From assembly GCA_050300015.1 (NCBI GenBank), contig JBNKWZ010000021.1, positions 248,001 to 312,000 of the forward strand: a DNA stretch of 64,000 bases, read 5' to 3'. Below the pieces are notes generated by a model that saw only the letters and a program-made list of their open reading frames with translations, did no database searches and had not been told where the DNA came from. Shown here piece after piece: positions 15,396 to 24,932 of the stretch. The DNA comes from CAYZQH01 sp050300015 (lineage in GTDB: Bacteria; Pseudomonadota; Gammaproteobacteria; Pseudomonadales; Cellvibrionaceae). The translations under genes were made by a program, and so were the position numbers. The stretch's first letter is position 1. Each line of letters begins with the position of its first letter.

Positions 15396-16154
15396 ATGAA
15401 ATATTACATTCAAGCGATTGTGGGTTTGGCCGCACTTCTAACCGCAGGCTGGGCATTAGCAGAGGATTCGGCGAGCCAAAACCAGCCCGCTGACGCTGTC
15501 GTCAAAGCCATTCAATCGGGGCTAGAAGCTGGGAAGCCTGGCATTCAAGTAACATCGGTTGAAAAAACACCGGTCTCCAATATCTACAAGGCTATTATTG
15601 ATGGTGGCCCCCATGTGTACACCACGCAAGATGGGAAATTCTTTTTTACAGGCGATATCTATCAGGTTTCACCTAATAAAATTGTCAATTTGACCGATGA
15701 AGAGCGCAATGTGGATCGTGCCAAAGCCATTGCCAGTATCGATAAGAAAGACACCATCGCATTTTCACCTGAAGGTGAGGTGAAGAAAGTTATGTATGTG
15801 TTTACAGACGTAGATTGTGGGTATTGTCAAAAACTGCATTCCAAAATGGCGGATTACAACGCGCTCGGTATTGAAATTCGGTACCTGGCGTACCCTCGGG
15901 CGGGCATCAATTCGCGCTCTTATCGAAAAATCGCCTCCGCTTGGTGTGCTAAGGACCGTCAAGCGGCCCTGACAAAGCTTAAAAACCGACAAGAAATTGA
16001 AGACAACGTTTGCTCAGACAACCCTGTGGCCAAGCAATTTGCGCTGGGGCAGCAACTAGGGTTGTCAGGAACCCCAGCCTTGGTGTTCGAGTCGGGTCAA
16101 CTGATTGGCGGCTATGTTGAACCAGAGCGCCTCAAACAGATGTTAGAGCTGTAA
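15396..16154 (+). CDS. dsbC: Periplasmic thiol:disulfide isomerase DsbC
   Basis: Rearranges wrong disulfides in the periplasm and is kept reduced by DsbD. The 252-residue protein begins with a signal peptide (KYYIQAIVGLAALLTAGWALA, cleavage near residue 22). A dimerisation domain follows (to about 90), then a thioredoxin-fold domain with the CGYC active site at 141-144, GTPALVFESG with the cis-proline, and a second Cys pair near the end. I chose ATG 15396 since it starts the signal peptide. The in-frame GTG 15333 would add a non-signal extension. It stands before hom-thrC as in Pseudomonas. Confidence 0.95.
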   Translation: MKYYIQAIVGLAALLTAGWALAEDSASQNQPADAVVKAIQSGLEAGKPGIQVTSVEKTPVSNIYKAIIDGGPHVYTTQDGKFFFTGDIYQVSPNKIVNLTDEERNVDRAKAIASIDKKDTIAFSPEGEVKKVMYVFTDVDCGYCQKLHSKMADYNALGIEIRYLAYPRAGINSRSYRKIASAWCAKDRQAALTKLKNRQEIEDNVCSDNPVAKQFALGQQLGLSGTPALVFESGQLIGGYVEPERLKQMLEL

Positions 16155-16284
16155 AGCACGCCTTCTTTGACAGGGCCTTGGATTGACAGGCCCTTAGTCG
16201 ACCAGTATCTTTGCCTATCTTTTCCGGCCCCCGGTAAGCCTATGCTCTACTGGGCGTTTGCTATGTGTTGTGTGAGGTATTTGC

Positions 16285-17586
16285 TTGAAAGCAGTCAAAA
16301 TAGGAATCTGTGGTTTGGGAACCGTCGGTGGCGGCACTTTTAATGTGATAACCCGAAATCAGACAGAAATTAATGCCCGTGCGGGATGTGACGTTGTAAT
16401 AGCCCAAGTGGGGGCCCGATCCGATAACCCCGGTTGCCAGTTATCTGGCATTAACCTGACTCGTGATGTGTTCGAGGTCGTTGACAATCCTGAAATTGAC
16501 ATTGTTGTCGAGCTGATAGGTGGAACGACGGTGGCGCGTGAGCTTGTAGAGCGGGCAATTGACAACGGTAAGCATGTGGTCACTGCCAATAAAGCACTGA
16601 TTGCCGAATTTGGCAACGAGCTGTTTGAGCGAGCCCGAGCAAAAGGCGTGAGTATCGCATTTGAAGCTGCTGTGGCGGGTGGCATTCCGATTATTCGTGC
16701 CCTGAGAGAAGGGCTTAGTGCCAACCGAATCGAATGGCTCGCGGGCATCATTAATGGTACGGGTAATTTTATTTTGACCGAAATGCGCGACAAAGGCCGC
16801 GCTTTTGACGATGTGCTGAAAGAAGCGCAAGCACTTGGTTATGCTGAAGCGGACCCCACGTTTGATGTTGAGGGTATTGATGCAGCGCATAAATTGGTGA
16901 TTCTGGCGTCCCTGGCTTTTGGTATGCCGCTGCAGTTTGACAAAGTGTTTACAGAGGGCATCGCTAAAATTCTGCCCGTGGATGTGTCCTATGCGAGTGA
17001 GCTGGGTTATCGGATCAAGCATCTGGGTATTGCACGTAAGCACGAGCATGGCATAGAGCTGCGTGTCCATCCTACTTTGATTCCCGAGCGACGCTTAATT
17101 GCGAATGTGGATGGCGTATCGAATGCCGTCGTTGTTAAGGGCGATGCCGTGGGCCCCACCTTGTATTACGGTCCTGGGGCGGGCGCAGAGCCTACAGCCT
17201 CTGCCGTGATTTCTGACATTATTGATTTAAGCCGCATGTTCACGGCGAACCCGGTTAACCGAGTCCCTCACCTTGGGGTTTATTGGGATCAATTAATGGA
17301 GCACCCCATATTACCCATCGCGGAGGTGGAAACGGCTTACTATCTACGTATGTCCGCAGTGGATAAACCCGGAGTACTGTCTCGGATCACGCAAATATTG
17401 AGCGACGCGGGTATTAGCATTGAAGCGCTAATTCAAAAACAACCGTGGCAAGGTGAATCCGAGGTTCCAGTGATTTTGTTGACCAGCCGTGTGCAAGAAA
17501 AGCGAATGAACGAAGCTATTGCTCAAATCGAAGGGTTGGACAGCATTGCCGGTGATGTGGTGAAAATTCGTGTGGAAGCACTGTAA
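16285..17586 (+). CDS. hom: Homoserine dehydrogenase (monofunctional, with ACT domain)
   Basis: Reduces aspartate semialdehyde to homoserine for threonine and methionine. The 433-residue protein has the Rossmann motif GICGLGTVGGGTF, catalytic-domain motifs GIINGTGNFILTEM and GYAEADPTFDVEG, and a C-terminal ACT domain (MSAVDKPGVLSRITQILSD, from about 350) that usually senses threonine. No aspartokinase domain is fused. The start is TTG with GAGGT seven bases before it. thrC follows after 30 bp. Confidence 0.97.
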   Translation: MKAVKIGICGLGTVGGGTFNVITRNQTEINARAGCDVVIAQVGARSDNPGCQLSGINLTRDVFEVVDNPEIDIVVELIGGTTVARELVERAIDNGKHVVTANKALIAEFGNELFERARAKGVSIAFEAAVAGGIPIIRALREGLSANRIEWLAGIINGTGNFILTEMRDKGRAFDDVLKEAQALGYAEADPTFDVEGIDAAHKLVILASLAFGMPLQFDKVFTEGIAKILPVDVSYASELGYRIKHLGIARKHEHGIELRVHPTLIPERRLIANVDGVSNAVVVKGDAVGPTLYYGPGAGAEPTASAVISDIIDLSRMFTANPVNRVPHLGVYWDQLMEHPILPIAEVETAYYLRMSAVDKPGVLSRITQILSDAGISIEALIQKQPWQGESEVPVILLTSRVQEKRMNEAIAQIEGLDSIAGDVVKIRVEAL

Positions 17587-17616
17587 TTTGACTGAAGAAT
17601 ATTAAGGTTAACCAAC

Positions 17617-19014
17617 GTGAAATATATTAGTACGCGCGGAAAAGCGCCGTCGCTCTCCTTTGAAGATGTGGTGCTCACCGGATTGGCGTCCGATGGCGGA
17701 CTCTACGTGCCCGAGACATTGCCCAAGTTTTCCAAGGAAGCCATCGCCTCTTGGGCGGGGCTGTCGTACCGTGAATTGGCTTTTGAAATCATGTCACCCT
17801 TTGTTGATGGTGAAGTGCCTGAGGCTGAATTAAAAGCTATTATCAACAAGAGTTATGACGGGTTTCGACACGATGCCATTGCGCCCTTAGTTCAAACGGG
17901 ACACAACGAATGGATTTTAGAGTTGTTTCAAGGACCGACGCTGGCATTTAAAGATTTTGCGCTGCAGTTTTTGGGAAATTTGCTGGACAATATATTGGCA
18001 AAGCGCAATCAAAAAGTGGTGGTGATGGGGGCTACCTCTGGTGACACCGGTTCGGCCGCGATTGAAGGTTGCCGTCACTGTGAAAACGTCGATGTTTTTA
18101 TCTTACATCCCTATCAGCGGGTGTCGGAAGTACAACGGCGGCAAATGACCACTGTGCTAGAAGATAACGTGTTTAATATCGCGCTTGAAGGTAATTTCGA
18201 CGATTGCCAAAATATGGTCAAAGCCAGTTTCTCCGACCAAAGTTTTTTACCGCAAGGGCGTCAACTGGTGGCGGTGAACTCTATTAATTGGGCGCGCATT
18301 ATGGCGCAAATAGTGTATTACTTCTATTCTGCGTTAGCCTTGGGTGCGCCTCATCGTGCAGTCTCTTATTCTGTGCCGACGGGCAACTTCGGCGATATAT
18401 TTGCAGGCTATCTGGCAAGTCGTATGGGGTTGCCTATCGAACAGCTGGTGATCGCCACCAATAGCAACGATATATTGCATCGCTGTATCAGCGCCAACGA
18501 CCACACCAAAAAACCATTGGTGCACTCGCTTTCTCCGAGTATGGACATCATGGTGTCTAGCAATTTTGAAAGAATGTTGTTCGACCTGTATGAGCGGGAT
18601 GGTAGCGCCATTTCTGAATTGATGAGCGACTTCCAAAAAACCGGTGCTTTGGAATTGAATGAGGCTGCTTTAACACAGGCACGATCGTTATTTTCCAGTT
18701 GTCGGTTGAGTGATGACGAGACGATTTCAGTGATTTCTGATGTGTTTGATAAAACTGAATATTTATTGGACCCACATACCGCGATTGGAGTGCAGGCCGC
18801 TCGGCAATCGCGTCAAAATTCAGCAACCCCAATGATTTGCTTGGCGACTGCGCATCCGGCTAAATTTTCGGAGGCGGTACGTCAAGCCGGACAGCTGCAA
18901 GATCCGGCGTTACCCTTTCATATGCAAGACCTCTTGCAGCGTGAAGAGCGCTATGAGGTGATTGCCAATGACATGGCTTCCGTACATCAATTTATGGCTC
19001 GACATATCACATAG
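17617..19014 (+). CDS. thrC: Threonine synthase
   Basis: A PLP enzyme that converts O-phosphohomoserine to threonine. The 465-residue protein starts KYISTRGKAPSLSFEDVVL. The PLP lysine is Lys112 in PTLAFKDFALQF, and GATSGDTGSAAIEG is the phosphate/PLP loop. The start codon is GTG with AAGG upstream. It lies directly after hom, giving a compact threonine operon, while thrB is not in this window. Confidence 0.97.
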   Translation: MKYISTRGKAPSLSFEDVVLTGLASDGGLYVPETLPKFSKEAIASWAGLSYRELAFEIMSPFVDGEVPEAELKAIINKSYDGFRHDAIAPLVQTGHNEWILELFQGPTLAFKDFALQFLGNLLDNILAKRNQKVVVMGATSGDTGSAAIEGCRHCENVDVFILHPYQRVSEVQRRQMTTVLEDNVFNIALEGNFDDCQNMVKASFSDQSFLPQGRQLVAVNSINWARIMAQIVYYFYSALALGAPHRAVSYSVPTGNFGDIFAGYLASRMGLPIEQLVIATNSNDILHRCISANDHTKKPLVHSLSPSMDIMVSSNFERMLFDLYERDGSAISELMSDFQKTGALELNEAALTQARSLFSSCRLSDDETISVISDVFDKTEYLLDPHTAIGVQAARQSRQNSATPMICLATAHPAKFSEAVRQAGQLQDPALPFHMQDLLQREERYEVIANDMASVHQFMARHIT

Positions 19015-19353
19015 GCGCTCCATAAACACTGGTTAACTCATCATGCCTACAAATGGGGCGCTTAAACACTAAGTGCCTCGGTTGATTGGCCGTTTTGGCG
19101 CAATTTTACCCGCCTTTCTTATAGAAGTAAGTGTTGTTTTGGTGCAACTTACTTGCAGCAGCCTGCTCCCTTTTTACGATCAAGCCCAAATGGCGCCATT
19201 TCAGAGAGTGTCGATTAGACGATTTGAGTCTTTTGGGCTTTTATGGCCGGTTTTTGTGCGCATTGGAATAGTACTTGCAATGCTTGTTGTTGATGGCTTG
19301 CAAGGTAGTGGTCTGCAGGATGTTATTCACTTGTTGTCGGTGTCGGGAGTGTC
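19015..19353. other. Intergenic region after thrC
   Basis: This 339-bp gap has no convincing terminator. A GTG-started frame at 19073-19384 has a hydrophobic translation but no ribosome site, no family likeness and overlap with the next gene. I do not support it. Two similar stretches, GGCGCTCCATAAACACT and GGCGCTTAAACACT, occur about 40 bp apart near the left end. Confidence 0.4.
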
Positions 19354-20175
19354 ATGGATTCGGGGAGCATGCCATTCGTGCTAAAACTCATACCAGTGAT
19401 AATGCTTCTGGTTGTGATTGGTATGGTAATTGTGAGGCACCAGAGGGCGCGAGAACAGCAGGCGAAAGGGGTGATTTGGCTGCAGGCTATTCGTATGTTG
19501 CTGACCCATATGCAGCGTCACAGAGGATTATCTTCCGGCTATATCAGTGGAGATAGCTCTCTGTATCAAAGTATTAGTGAAATTCAAAAGCAAGTTAGCC
19601 GTGATTTTGACCATATTGTTGCGGTGGGGGAGTGGATTAAGCAGCACCAAGGCTGGCAGCTTATTATGCAGCATTGGGCGAGGCTTGCTGGCAATGTCTT
19701 CAGCTTGCCCGTTGAGAAGGCTATAGACCAACACAACCGTTTGATTAAAAACATTTTGGTGTTTGTGGATGACGTGGCCAGTGCGCATCACCTCAATTCG
19801 TTGCCCGGTTCACGCGGCAATATCTGGCGAGAGTTACTCACCCTTGCCGAGTTGGTGGGGCAATCGCGGGCTGTGGGAACCGCGTTAGCGGCCGCCCACA
19901 GTGAGCTGGGGTCGACACAGTTCGATAAGGCGCAAGCAGAGTTGCAAGCCTTAAATGCGGCCATTCTAGCAACCATGGAAGCCCCCCGTTGCAGAGCGAA
20001 TATCGATTCCGAAAATTTACAGAATATCATCAGTTTCTTGGCTTATATCGACACCCATATTCTGCAAGAAGGTCCCGTGATCTCAGCAAAGGAATATTAT
20101 GGTGTAGCCACCAAAACGCTGGACAAACTTTATGAGAGATTCGATGTGGAGCTCGACCGAGTCAATCGCCGTTAA
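19354..20175 (+). CDS. Membrane-anchored NIT (nitrate/nitrite-sensing-like) domain protein
   Basis: A 273-residue protein. It has one N-terminal membrane segment (FVLKLIPVIMLLVVIGMVIV), then an all-helical region that starts with LLTHMQRHRGLSSGYISGD. This is the signature helix of NIT domains, best known from NasR and from periplasmic sensor regions of chemoreceptors and kinases. Here the domain has no output module: after it (about residues 50-265) the protein simply ends. The ATG at 19354 has GGGAG six bases before it. It may hand a signal to an unseen partner. Assignment is from the motif only. Confidence 0.65.
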   Translation: MDSGSMPFVLKLIPVIMLLVVIGMVIVRHQRAREQQAKGVIWLQAIRMLLTHMQRHRGLSSGYISGDSSLYQSISEIQKQVSRDFDHIVAVGEWIKQHQGWQLIMQHWARLAGNVFSLPVEKAIDQHNRLIKNILVFVDDVASAHHLNSLPGSRGNIWRELLTLAELVGQSRAVGTALAAAHSELGSTQFDKAQAELQALNAAILATMEAPRCRANIDSENLQNIISFLAYIDTHILQEGPVISAKEYYGVATKTLDKLYERFDVELDRVNRR

Positions 20176-20193
20176 TCAGCCCGTGTTTAAGTT

Positions 20194-20255
20194 CTATTAA
20201 CCCGGCACGTCCTTGTACCGCATTAACCCGACACAAAAGATTGCCGGGTTAATAG
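20194..20255. repeat. Long-spaced perfect inverted repeat with an extra internal copy
   Basis: CTATTAACCCGGCA (20194-20207) and its exact complement TGCCGGGTTAATAG (20242-20255) are 34 bp apart. Between them sits a third, direct copy, ATTAACCCGACAC. It lies 19 bp after the NIT gene stop and about 205 bp before recJ. It could be a transcript-end hairpin (a weak one, without a T-run) or a cluster of three binding sites. Confidence 0.5.
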
Positions 20256-20460
20256 ATGGATTTAAAACCAAGCTGTTGCCATTTCTACTTTTCGCCAAAA
20301 TGTTTGCTTCAACCGCATTCTTAATCTCTTCCTTTCGACAACAGCTTCATCTCAGCGTTGTTACTTCTCGAAAGAGCCACTTGAGGTTCCGGCGTGTATG
20401 ATCGATGGCAACCTCATGGGGGTTTGTTACACTGATGCCCGAAATTGACTTGGGGACATT

Positions 20461-22200
20461 ATGCAGCAGAAAGTGATTGTTCGGCGTGAGCCAAAAGCCG
20501 ACCCCCTCGCAGGGCTGTCTCATCTTCACCCAATATTGCAACGGGTTTACGCCACGCGTGGTATAGAGAGTGCGAGTGACCTAGACTACGGGCTCGGTAA
20601 TTTGCTTAAGCCGGATTTAAAAGGCTTGGATGATGCTGTCAGCATGCTTTGTGAAGCGCTAGAGCCCCAGAAACTGATCGTTATCGTTGGCGATTTCGAC
20701 GCTGATGGAGCAACCAGTACGGCGCTGGCGCTGCGCTGCTTACGTGAGCTGGGGTTTAAACGCGTGGATTTTTTAGTGCCCAACCGCTTTGAATATGGAT
20801 ACGGTTTAACCCCTGAAATCGTGGATGTGGCCAGCCGGTTAAGCCCCGATATTTTACTCACAGTGGATAATGGTATTGCTAGCCATGAAGGGGTCGCCAG
20901 GGCCCGAGCGCTGGGAATTGATGTGCTTATTACCGATCACCACCTGCCGGGAGAGTCTGTTCCGCCGGCCCGAGCCATTGTCAATCCTAATCAGCCTGGG
21001 TGTACTTTTTCCGCCAAGGGTACCGCGGGTGTGGGCGTGGTCTTCTATTTGATGATGGCATTGAGAGCGGCGCTGAGGGTGCAAGGTTGTTTTGAAACGA
21101 AAGCAGAACCCAATTTAGCGCGCTACTTGGATTTGGTGGCCTTGGGGACGGTGGCGGACGTGGTGCCCCTCGAACGCAATAATAGAGTACTTGTGGCGCA
21201 GGGCTTGCGGCGTATGCAAGCGGGTAAGGCGTGCGCGGGCATTCGGGCCCTGATGCAGGTGAGCGGCAAAGATATTCGTTCCATCAAAGCGACAGATCTG
21301 GGTTTTATTGTGGGGCCTCGCCTCAATGCGGCAGGTCGGTTGGATGATATGAGTATCGGCATCCGGTGTTTATTGACTGATGACGATGGTGAAGCTTTGG
21401 CATTGGCTGCGGAGCTTGATGCGCTCAACCGAGATAGGCGCGCCATTGAGTCTTCCATGCAAAAAGAAGCGCAGGAGCTGTTGGCCAAGCAGTTGTTAAC
21501 GGATGAAAACGATTTGCCACCGGCATTAGTACTGTTTCAAGACAGCTGGCACCAAGGTGTGATCGGTATTCTGGCGTCTAGAATAAAGGAGCAGTTTCAT
21601 CGTCCGGTGATTGTGTTTGCCGAGGATACTGAGGCCGTCCTAAAGGGCTCCGGGCGGTCCATCGCCGGGGTGCATTTGCGTGACGTGCTGGATGCCGTTG
21701 CCACCACTCACCCTGGGTTGTTGACCAAATTTGGTGGGCATGCAATGGCGGCGGGTTTAAGTCTGGCAAAGTCAGATTTGGAGCGATTCAAATCGGCATT
21801 CGAAGCGGCCGTGCTTGCCGTTACGGGCCCCAATGGTATTCGTCCGGTTGTTGAATCTGACGGTGCCCTCGAGCCAGAAGATTTTACCGTGAAGCTGGCC
21901 AGTGCGATCGAGTCAGAGGGGCCTTGGGGGCAAGCTTTTCCCGAGCCGGTGTTTGATGGTGATTTTAACCTTGTGCAGCAGCGTATCGTCGGGCATAAAC
22001 ATTTGAAAATGGTGCTTTCACCGCTGCATTCGCCTGACCAGCTGGTCGATGCCATCGCATTTAATGTTGACTTGCAAGCGTGGCCTAACCTCAACTGCAG
22101 TACTGTGCGCTGTGCTTTTAAGTTATCGGTGAACGAGTTTCGTGGTCAAACCCATTGTCAGATGATGGTGGAATTTATCAGTCCTTTGGCGCAGGGCTAA
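20461..22200 (+). CDS. recJ: Single-stranded-DNA-specific exonuclease RecJ
   Basis: A 5'-3' single-strand exonuclease in recombination and mismatch repair. The 579-residue DHH/DHHA1 protein shows IVGDFDADGATST (about 76-88), LLTVDNGI, the DHH motif in ITDHHLPGE, LVALGTVADVVPL, and the DHHA1 motif FGGHAMAAGLSL. The OB-type C-terminal domain follows. The ATG at 20461 has GGGGAC upstream. The order recJ-prfB-lysS is the classic gammaproteobacterial one, but here an opposite-strand response-regulator gene interrupts recJ and prfB. Confidence 0.97.
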   Translation: MQQKVIVRREPKADPLAGLSHLHPILQRVYATRGIESASDLDYGLGNLLKPDLKGLDDAVSMLCEALEPQKLIVIVGDFDADGATSTALALRCLRELGFKRVDFLVPNRFEYGYGLTPEIVDVASRLSPDILLTVDNGIASHEGVARARALGIDVLITDHHLPGESVPPARAIVNPNQPGCTFSAKGTAGVGVVFYLMMALRAALRVQGCFETKAEPNLARYLDLVALGTVADVVPLERNNRVLVAQGLRRMQAGKACAGIRALMQVSGKDIRSIKATDLGFIVGPRLNAAGRLDDMSIGIRCLLTDDDGEALALAAELDALNRDRRAIESSMQKEAQELLAKQLLTDENDLPPALVLFQDSWHQGVIGILASRIKEQFHRPVIVFAEDTEAVLKGSGRSIAGVHLRDVLDAVATTHPGLLTKFGGHAMAAGLSLAKSDLERFKSAFEAAVLAVTGPNGIRPVVESDGALEPEDFTVKLASAIESEGPWGQAFPEPVFDGDFNLVQQRIVGHKHLKMVLSPLHSPDQLVDAIAFNVDLQAWPNLNCSTVRCAFKLSVNEFRGQTHCQMMVEFISPLAQG

Positions 22201-22271
22201 CGCGATGAGTGGGGTAAAGTGAGGGGCTTGGCAGTGCTCCGCCGATGACCGTGAAGCTCCCCACCAAGAAG

Positions 22272-23417
22272 CTAGTTCTCGGGTTCGTTGATCACCAAGT
22301 TTAAATCCAGAGCCTCAATGAGATCTCGGTATTGGTTTTGAAGCTCCAAACATTGATCGTAGATCCCGATTCGCGTTTGAATACACTGGTTGAGTAAGCG
22401 CTGGAATGCGTGATTTTCTTTACCGTCAAGGCTGCGATCGGTGCACAGCCGTTGAAGCTCTTGTGACAACGCGCGCAGATACTTTTCACTGTTAACTTCC
22501 ACGGCCTCAATAGCGGCCTCGAACCTCATGCTTTGATCTCGCAGTGCTTCGATATCTGTGCTGGCGCTGGGACTGCCCAGCCGATGCCGAGGCAGTGCCT
22601 CGGGGTGTCGCAACAACGCATTGGCTTTTTCTTCGGCTACACGGAACAAAGTGCATACCAAATCGCGCATGGTTTGATATTGCTCGTTCCTGGGGCTTGG
22701 CATGTTGTGAATAATGGCGCCGAATTGCGGGCATCCCCACACATACCGCGCAGAGTGATCCAACGGCATTGGGCTGTTGGCCTGTTCCAATAAAACGGAT
22801 TCAAGGTCCGTCAGCGGACCGATGCTTGATTGCAGTCGTCCTGTTTGGTGCCAGTGAATCGCGGACTTCAGCCCGAATTGGTCCAAAGTGCGGATTACCA
22901 AATCGTTTAGCTTGTCCATTTGCTCAATACTGATGGTTGCCAGAAAGAACTCGTGTAAATGTCGAGTGTTGTCATCCAGTGAAGGCGGTAGTTTTGGGGC
23001 TTCTTCCTCTACTGTGCGTTTTTTCTGACTGCGGTTTAAGTTAAGTGACAATTTTTCTGCCAGGGAGGCGGCGTCAATGGGTTTTTCTATATAGTCGTCG
23101 CCACCGGCTTCGAAGCCTTTCAATTGTTGGTCGGGTGCTTTCAGGTGAGAGATGAACAGAATTGGGGTGGCAGAAAACTGCGGCTCAAGCCGAATCAATC
23201 GACAAATTTTAAAAGTGTCGAAATTTGGGAGGTCCACATCCATCAGGATGATATCTGGGGCATAGGTGCGCAAGGCATCCAAGCACTGGATGCCCGATTC
23301 TGCGGTCTTAATGTCAAAATTCTTGTCAAGTGCGCGTTCCAATAGCTTTTGATTGCTTTGACTGCTATCAACGCACATGATTTTAGGGCGAAGTGACTGC
23401 TTAGCACGGTATTCCAT
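22272..23417 (-). CDS. Orphan response regulator with a long unknown C-terminal region
   Basis: A 381-residue protein with a receiver domain at about 11-130: DSS in place of the usual acidic pair (IMCVDSSQSN), phosphoacceptor Asp in IILMDVDLPN, and Lys in IEKPIDAASL. The remainder (from about 150) has no DNA-binding or enzymatic motif that I can see. It looks like a GAF-type alpha/beta region (FGLKSAIHWHQTGRLQSS) followed by helices with coiled-coil character. The single Asp near the N-terminus suggests a weakened metal site. AAGGAG precedes the ATG. It lies alone between recJ and prfB on the opposite strand, and no kinase is nearby. Confidence 0.8.
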   Translation of the reverse strand: MEYRAKQSLRPKIMCVDSSQSNQKLLERALDKNFDIKTAESGIQCLDALRTYAPDIILMDVDLPNFDTFKICRLIRLEPQFSATPILFISHLKAPDQQLKGFEAGGDDYIEKPIDAASLAEKLSLNLNRSQKKRTVEEEAPKLPPSLDDNTRHLHEFFLATISIEQMDKLNDLVIRTLDQFGLKSAIHWHQTGRLQSSIGPLTDLESVLLEQANSPMPLDHSARYVWGCPQFGAIIHNMPSPRNEQYQTMRDLVCTLFRVAEEKANALLRHPEALPRHRLGSPSASTDIEALRDQSMRFEAAIEAVEVNSEKYLRALSQELQRLCTDRSLDGKENHAFQRLLNQCIQTRIGIYDQCLELQNQYRDLIEALDLNLVINEPEN

Positions 23418-23754
23418 ACGGTCAAACTCCTTGCTTGGCAGCTCATGCCGCCGGTGGTTTCGATTCCAAAACTGACAATTTGTAACAGGATCCGGCTTGT
23501 AGTTATGAGGAGAGGGAGCTGCTTATGGCGCCATAAAAACGGGATGCACGCCGAATGGCGCTTGAACCGTTAATTTATATAGGGGTTTGAAATTTGATCT
23601 GCCGGTCATTCAATTCTAATACCATTTCCTCATAAATTTCAAACTATCTATTCCTTAATCGTGAAATATTCTAAAGAGGGTAAGTCTTTATATTCGGCAA
23701 AAAAGGGACCTTTGAGGTACAATCGCGACCCCAATTTAAGTGAACGAGACTTCT
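23418..23754. other. Divergent intergenic region before prfB
   Basis: This 337-bp AT-rich gap between the response regulator and prfB must contain both promoters. The sequence GGTACAATCGCG (about 23718-23729) offers a -10 box (TACAAT) for prfB with only a weak -35 box. No small gene or terminator is seen. Confidence 0.4.
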
Positions 23755-24850
23755 ATGGAAATTAACCCCTTACTCAATGCTCTAGCCGATATGAAGCACC
23801 GTGGCGAAACGCTTAGGGGGTACCTTTGACTACGCCACTAAAAAAGAGCGCTTAACAGAAGTTGAGGCCGAGCTGGCTGAGCCAGACGTTTGGAATGACC
23901 CAGAGCGGGCGCAAGCTTTAGGGCGAGAACGGTCGGCACTCGAGCAGGTAGTGAATACGATTGATACCTTGGAGCGCGGCATCGCCGACTTTCACGAGTT
24001 GATCGAAATGGCGGTTGAAGAGGGTGATGAAAGTAGTTTAGAAGATATCGCTAAGGAAATAGGTGAGCTTGAGGCCAGTCTGGCAACGCTTGAGTTTCGG
24101 CGGATGTTTTCTAAAGAGATGGATGCCAATAACGCGTTTTTGGATATTCAGTCGGGCTCAGGTGGGACTGAGGCACAAGACTGGGCAGAAATGATTTTGC
24201 GTATGTATTTGAGGTGGGGGGAAGACAAGGGGTTTAAAACCTCATTGGAGGAGGCGTCTCCGGGAGATGTAGCCGGAATTAAAAGTGCGACCATTCGATT
24301 TGAAGGCGAATATGCCTTTGGATGGTTGCGCACGGAGACGGGTGTGCATCGGTTGGTTCGCAAGTCACCCTTTGATTCGGGTAATCGACGCCATACTTCT
24401 TTTGCCTCCGTTTTCGTTTCTCCCGAGATTGATGATGACATCGAAATTGATATCAATCCCTCGGATTTGAGGGTAGATACCTACCGTGCCAGCGGTGCGG
24501 GTGGGCAGCATGTTAACAAAACCGATTCTGCCATTCGTATCACCCACGAGCCTTCTGGTGTCGTGGTGCAATGTCAGAGCGAGCGCTCTCAGCACGCCAA
24601 CCGAGATAAGGCGATGAAGATGTTGAGGGCACGTATGTATGAGCAGGAAATGCTCAAACGCAATGCCGAAAAACAAGCGCAAGAAGACGCCAAGGCTGAT
24701 ATTGGTTGGGGGAGCCAGATTCGATCCTATGTACTGGACGATTCCCGTATCAAAGACCTGCGTACTGGTGTGCAAACCAGTAATTGTCAGGCCATTTTGG
24801 ATGGCGATTTGGATGATTTTATCGAGGCCAGTTTAAAAGCAGGCCTTTAA
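23755..24850 (+). CDS. prfB: Peptide chain release factor 2, expressed through a programmed +1 frameshift
   Basis: Recognises UGA and UAA stop codons and releases the finished peptide. Translation starts at ATG 23755 (EINPLLNALADMKHRGETLR). It meets an in-frame TGA at 23827-23829 after 24 codons and continues in the +1 frame at 23828 (DYATKKERLTEVEAEL). The joined product is 364 residues, the normal RF2 length. The tripeptide anticodon motif SPF (RKSPFDSGNRRHTSF) and the catalytic GGQ (SGAGGQHVNKTDSA) are present. A frame that starts with the ATG at 23801 is only the second part. lysS follows after 82 bp. Confidence 0.97.
23815..23830 (+). promoter_or_regulatory. RF2 programmed +1 frameshift site
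   Basis: AGGGGGTACCTTTGAC carries the internal Shine-Dalgarno-like AGGGGG, the slippery CTT codon and the TGA stop followed by C. It differs from the commonest form only at TAC (TAT in E. coli). Low RF2 slows termination at TGA and promotes the shift, giving autoregulation. Confidence 0.95.
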
Positions 24851-24932
24851 CTTTAAGTCGCTTTATAGCCCTTTTCACTATAGCGCAGTGCCCGTCACTG
24901 AGGACTGTCACAACAGGTAGCAAACGAACACC

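Noticed and set aside
16172..16194. Inverted repeat AGGGCC/GGCCCT after dsbC as a terminator
   Set aside because: The stem is only 6 bp with an 11-nt loop and is not followed by a T-run.
19073..19384. 103-residue hydrophobic frame after thrC
   Set aside because: No ribosome site, no recognisable family, and its end overlaps the better supported NIT gene.
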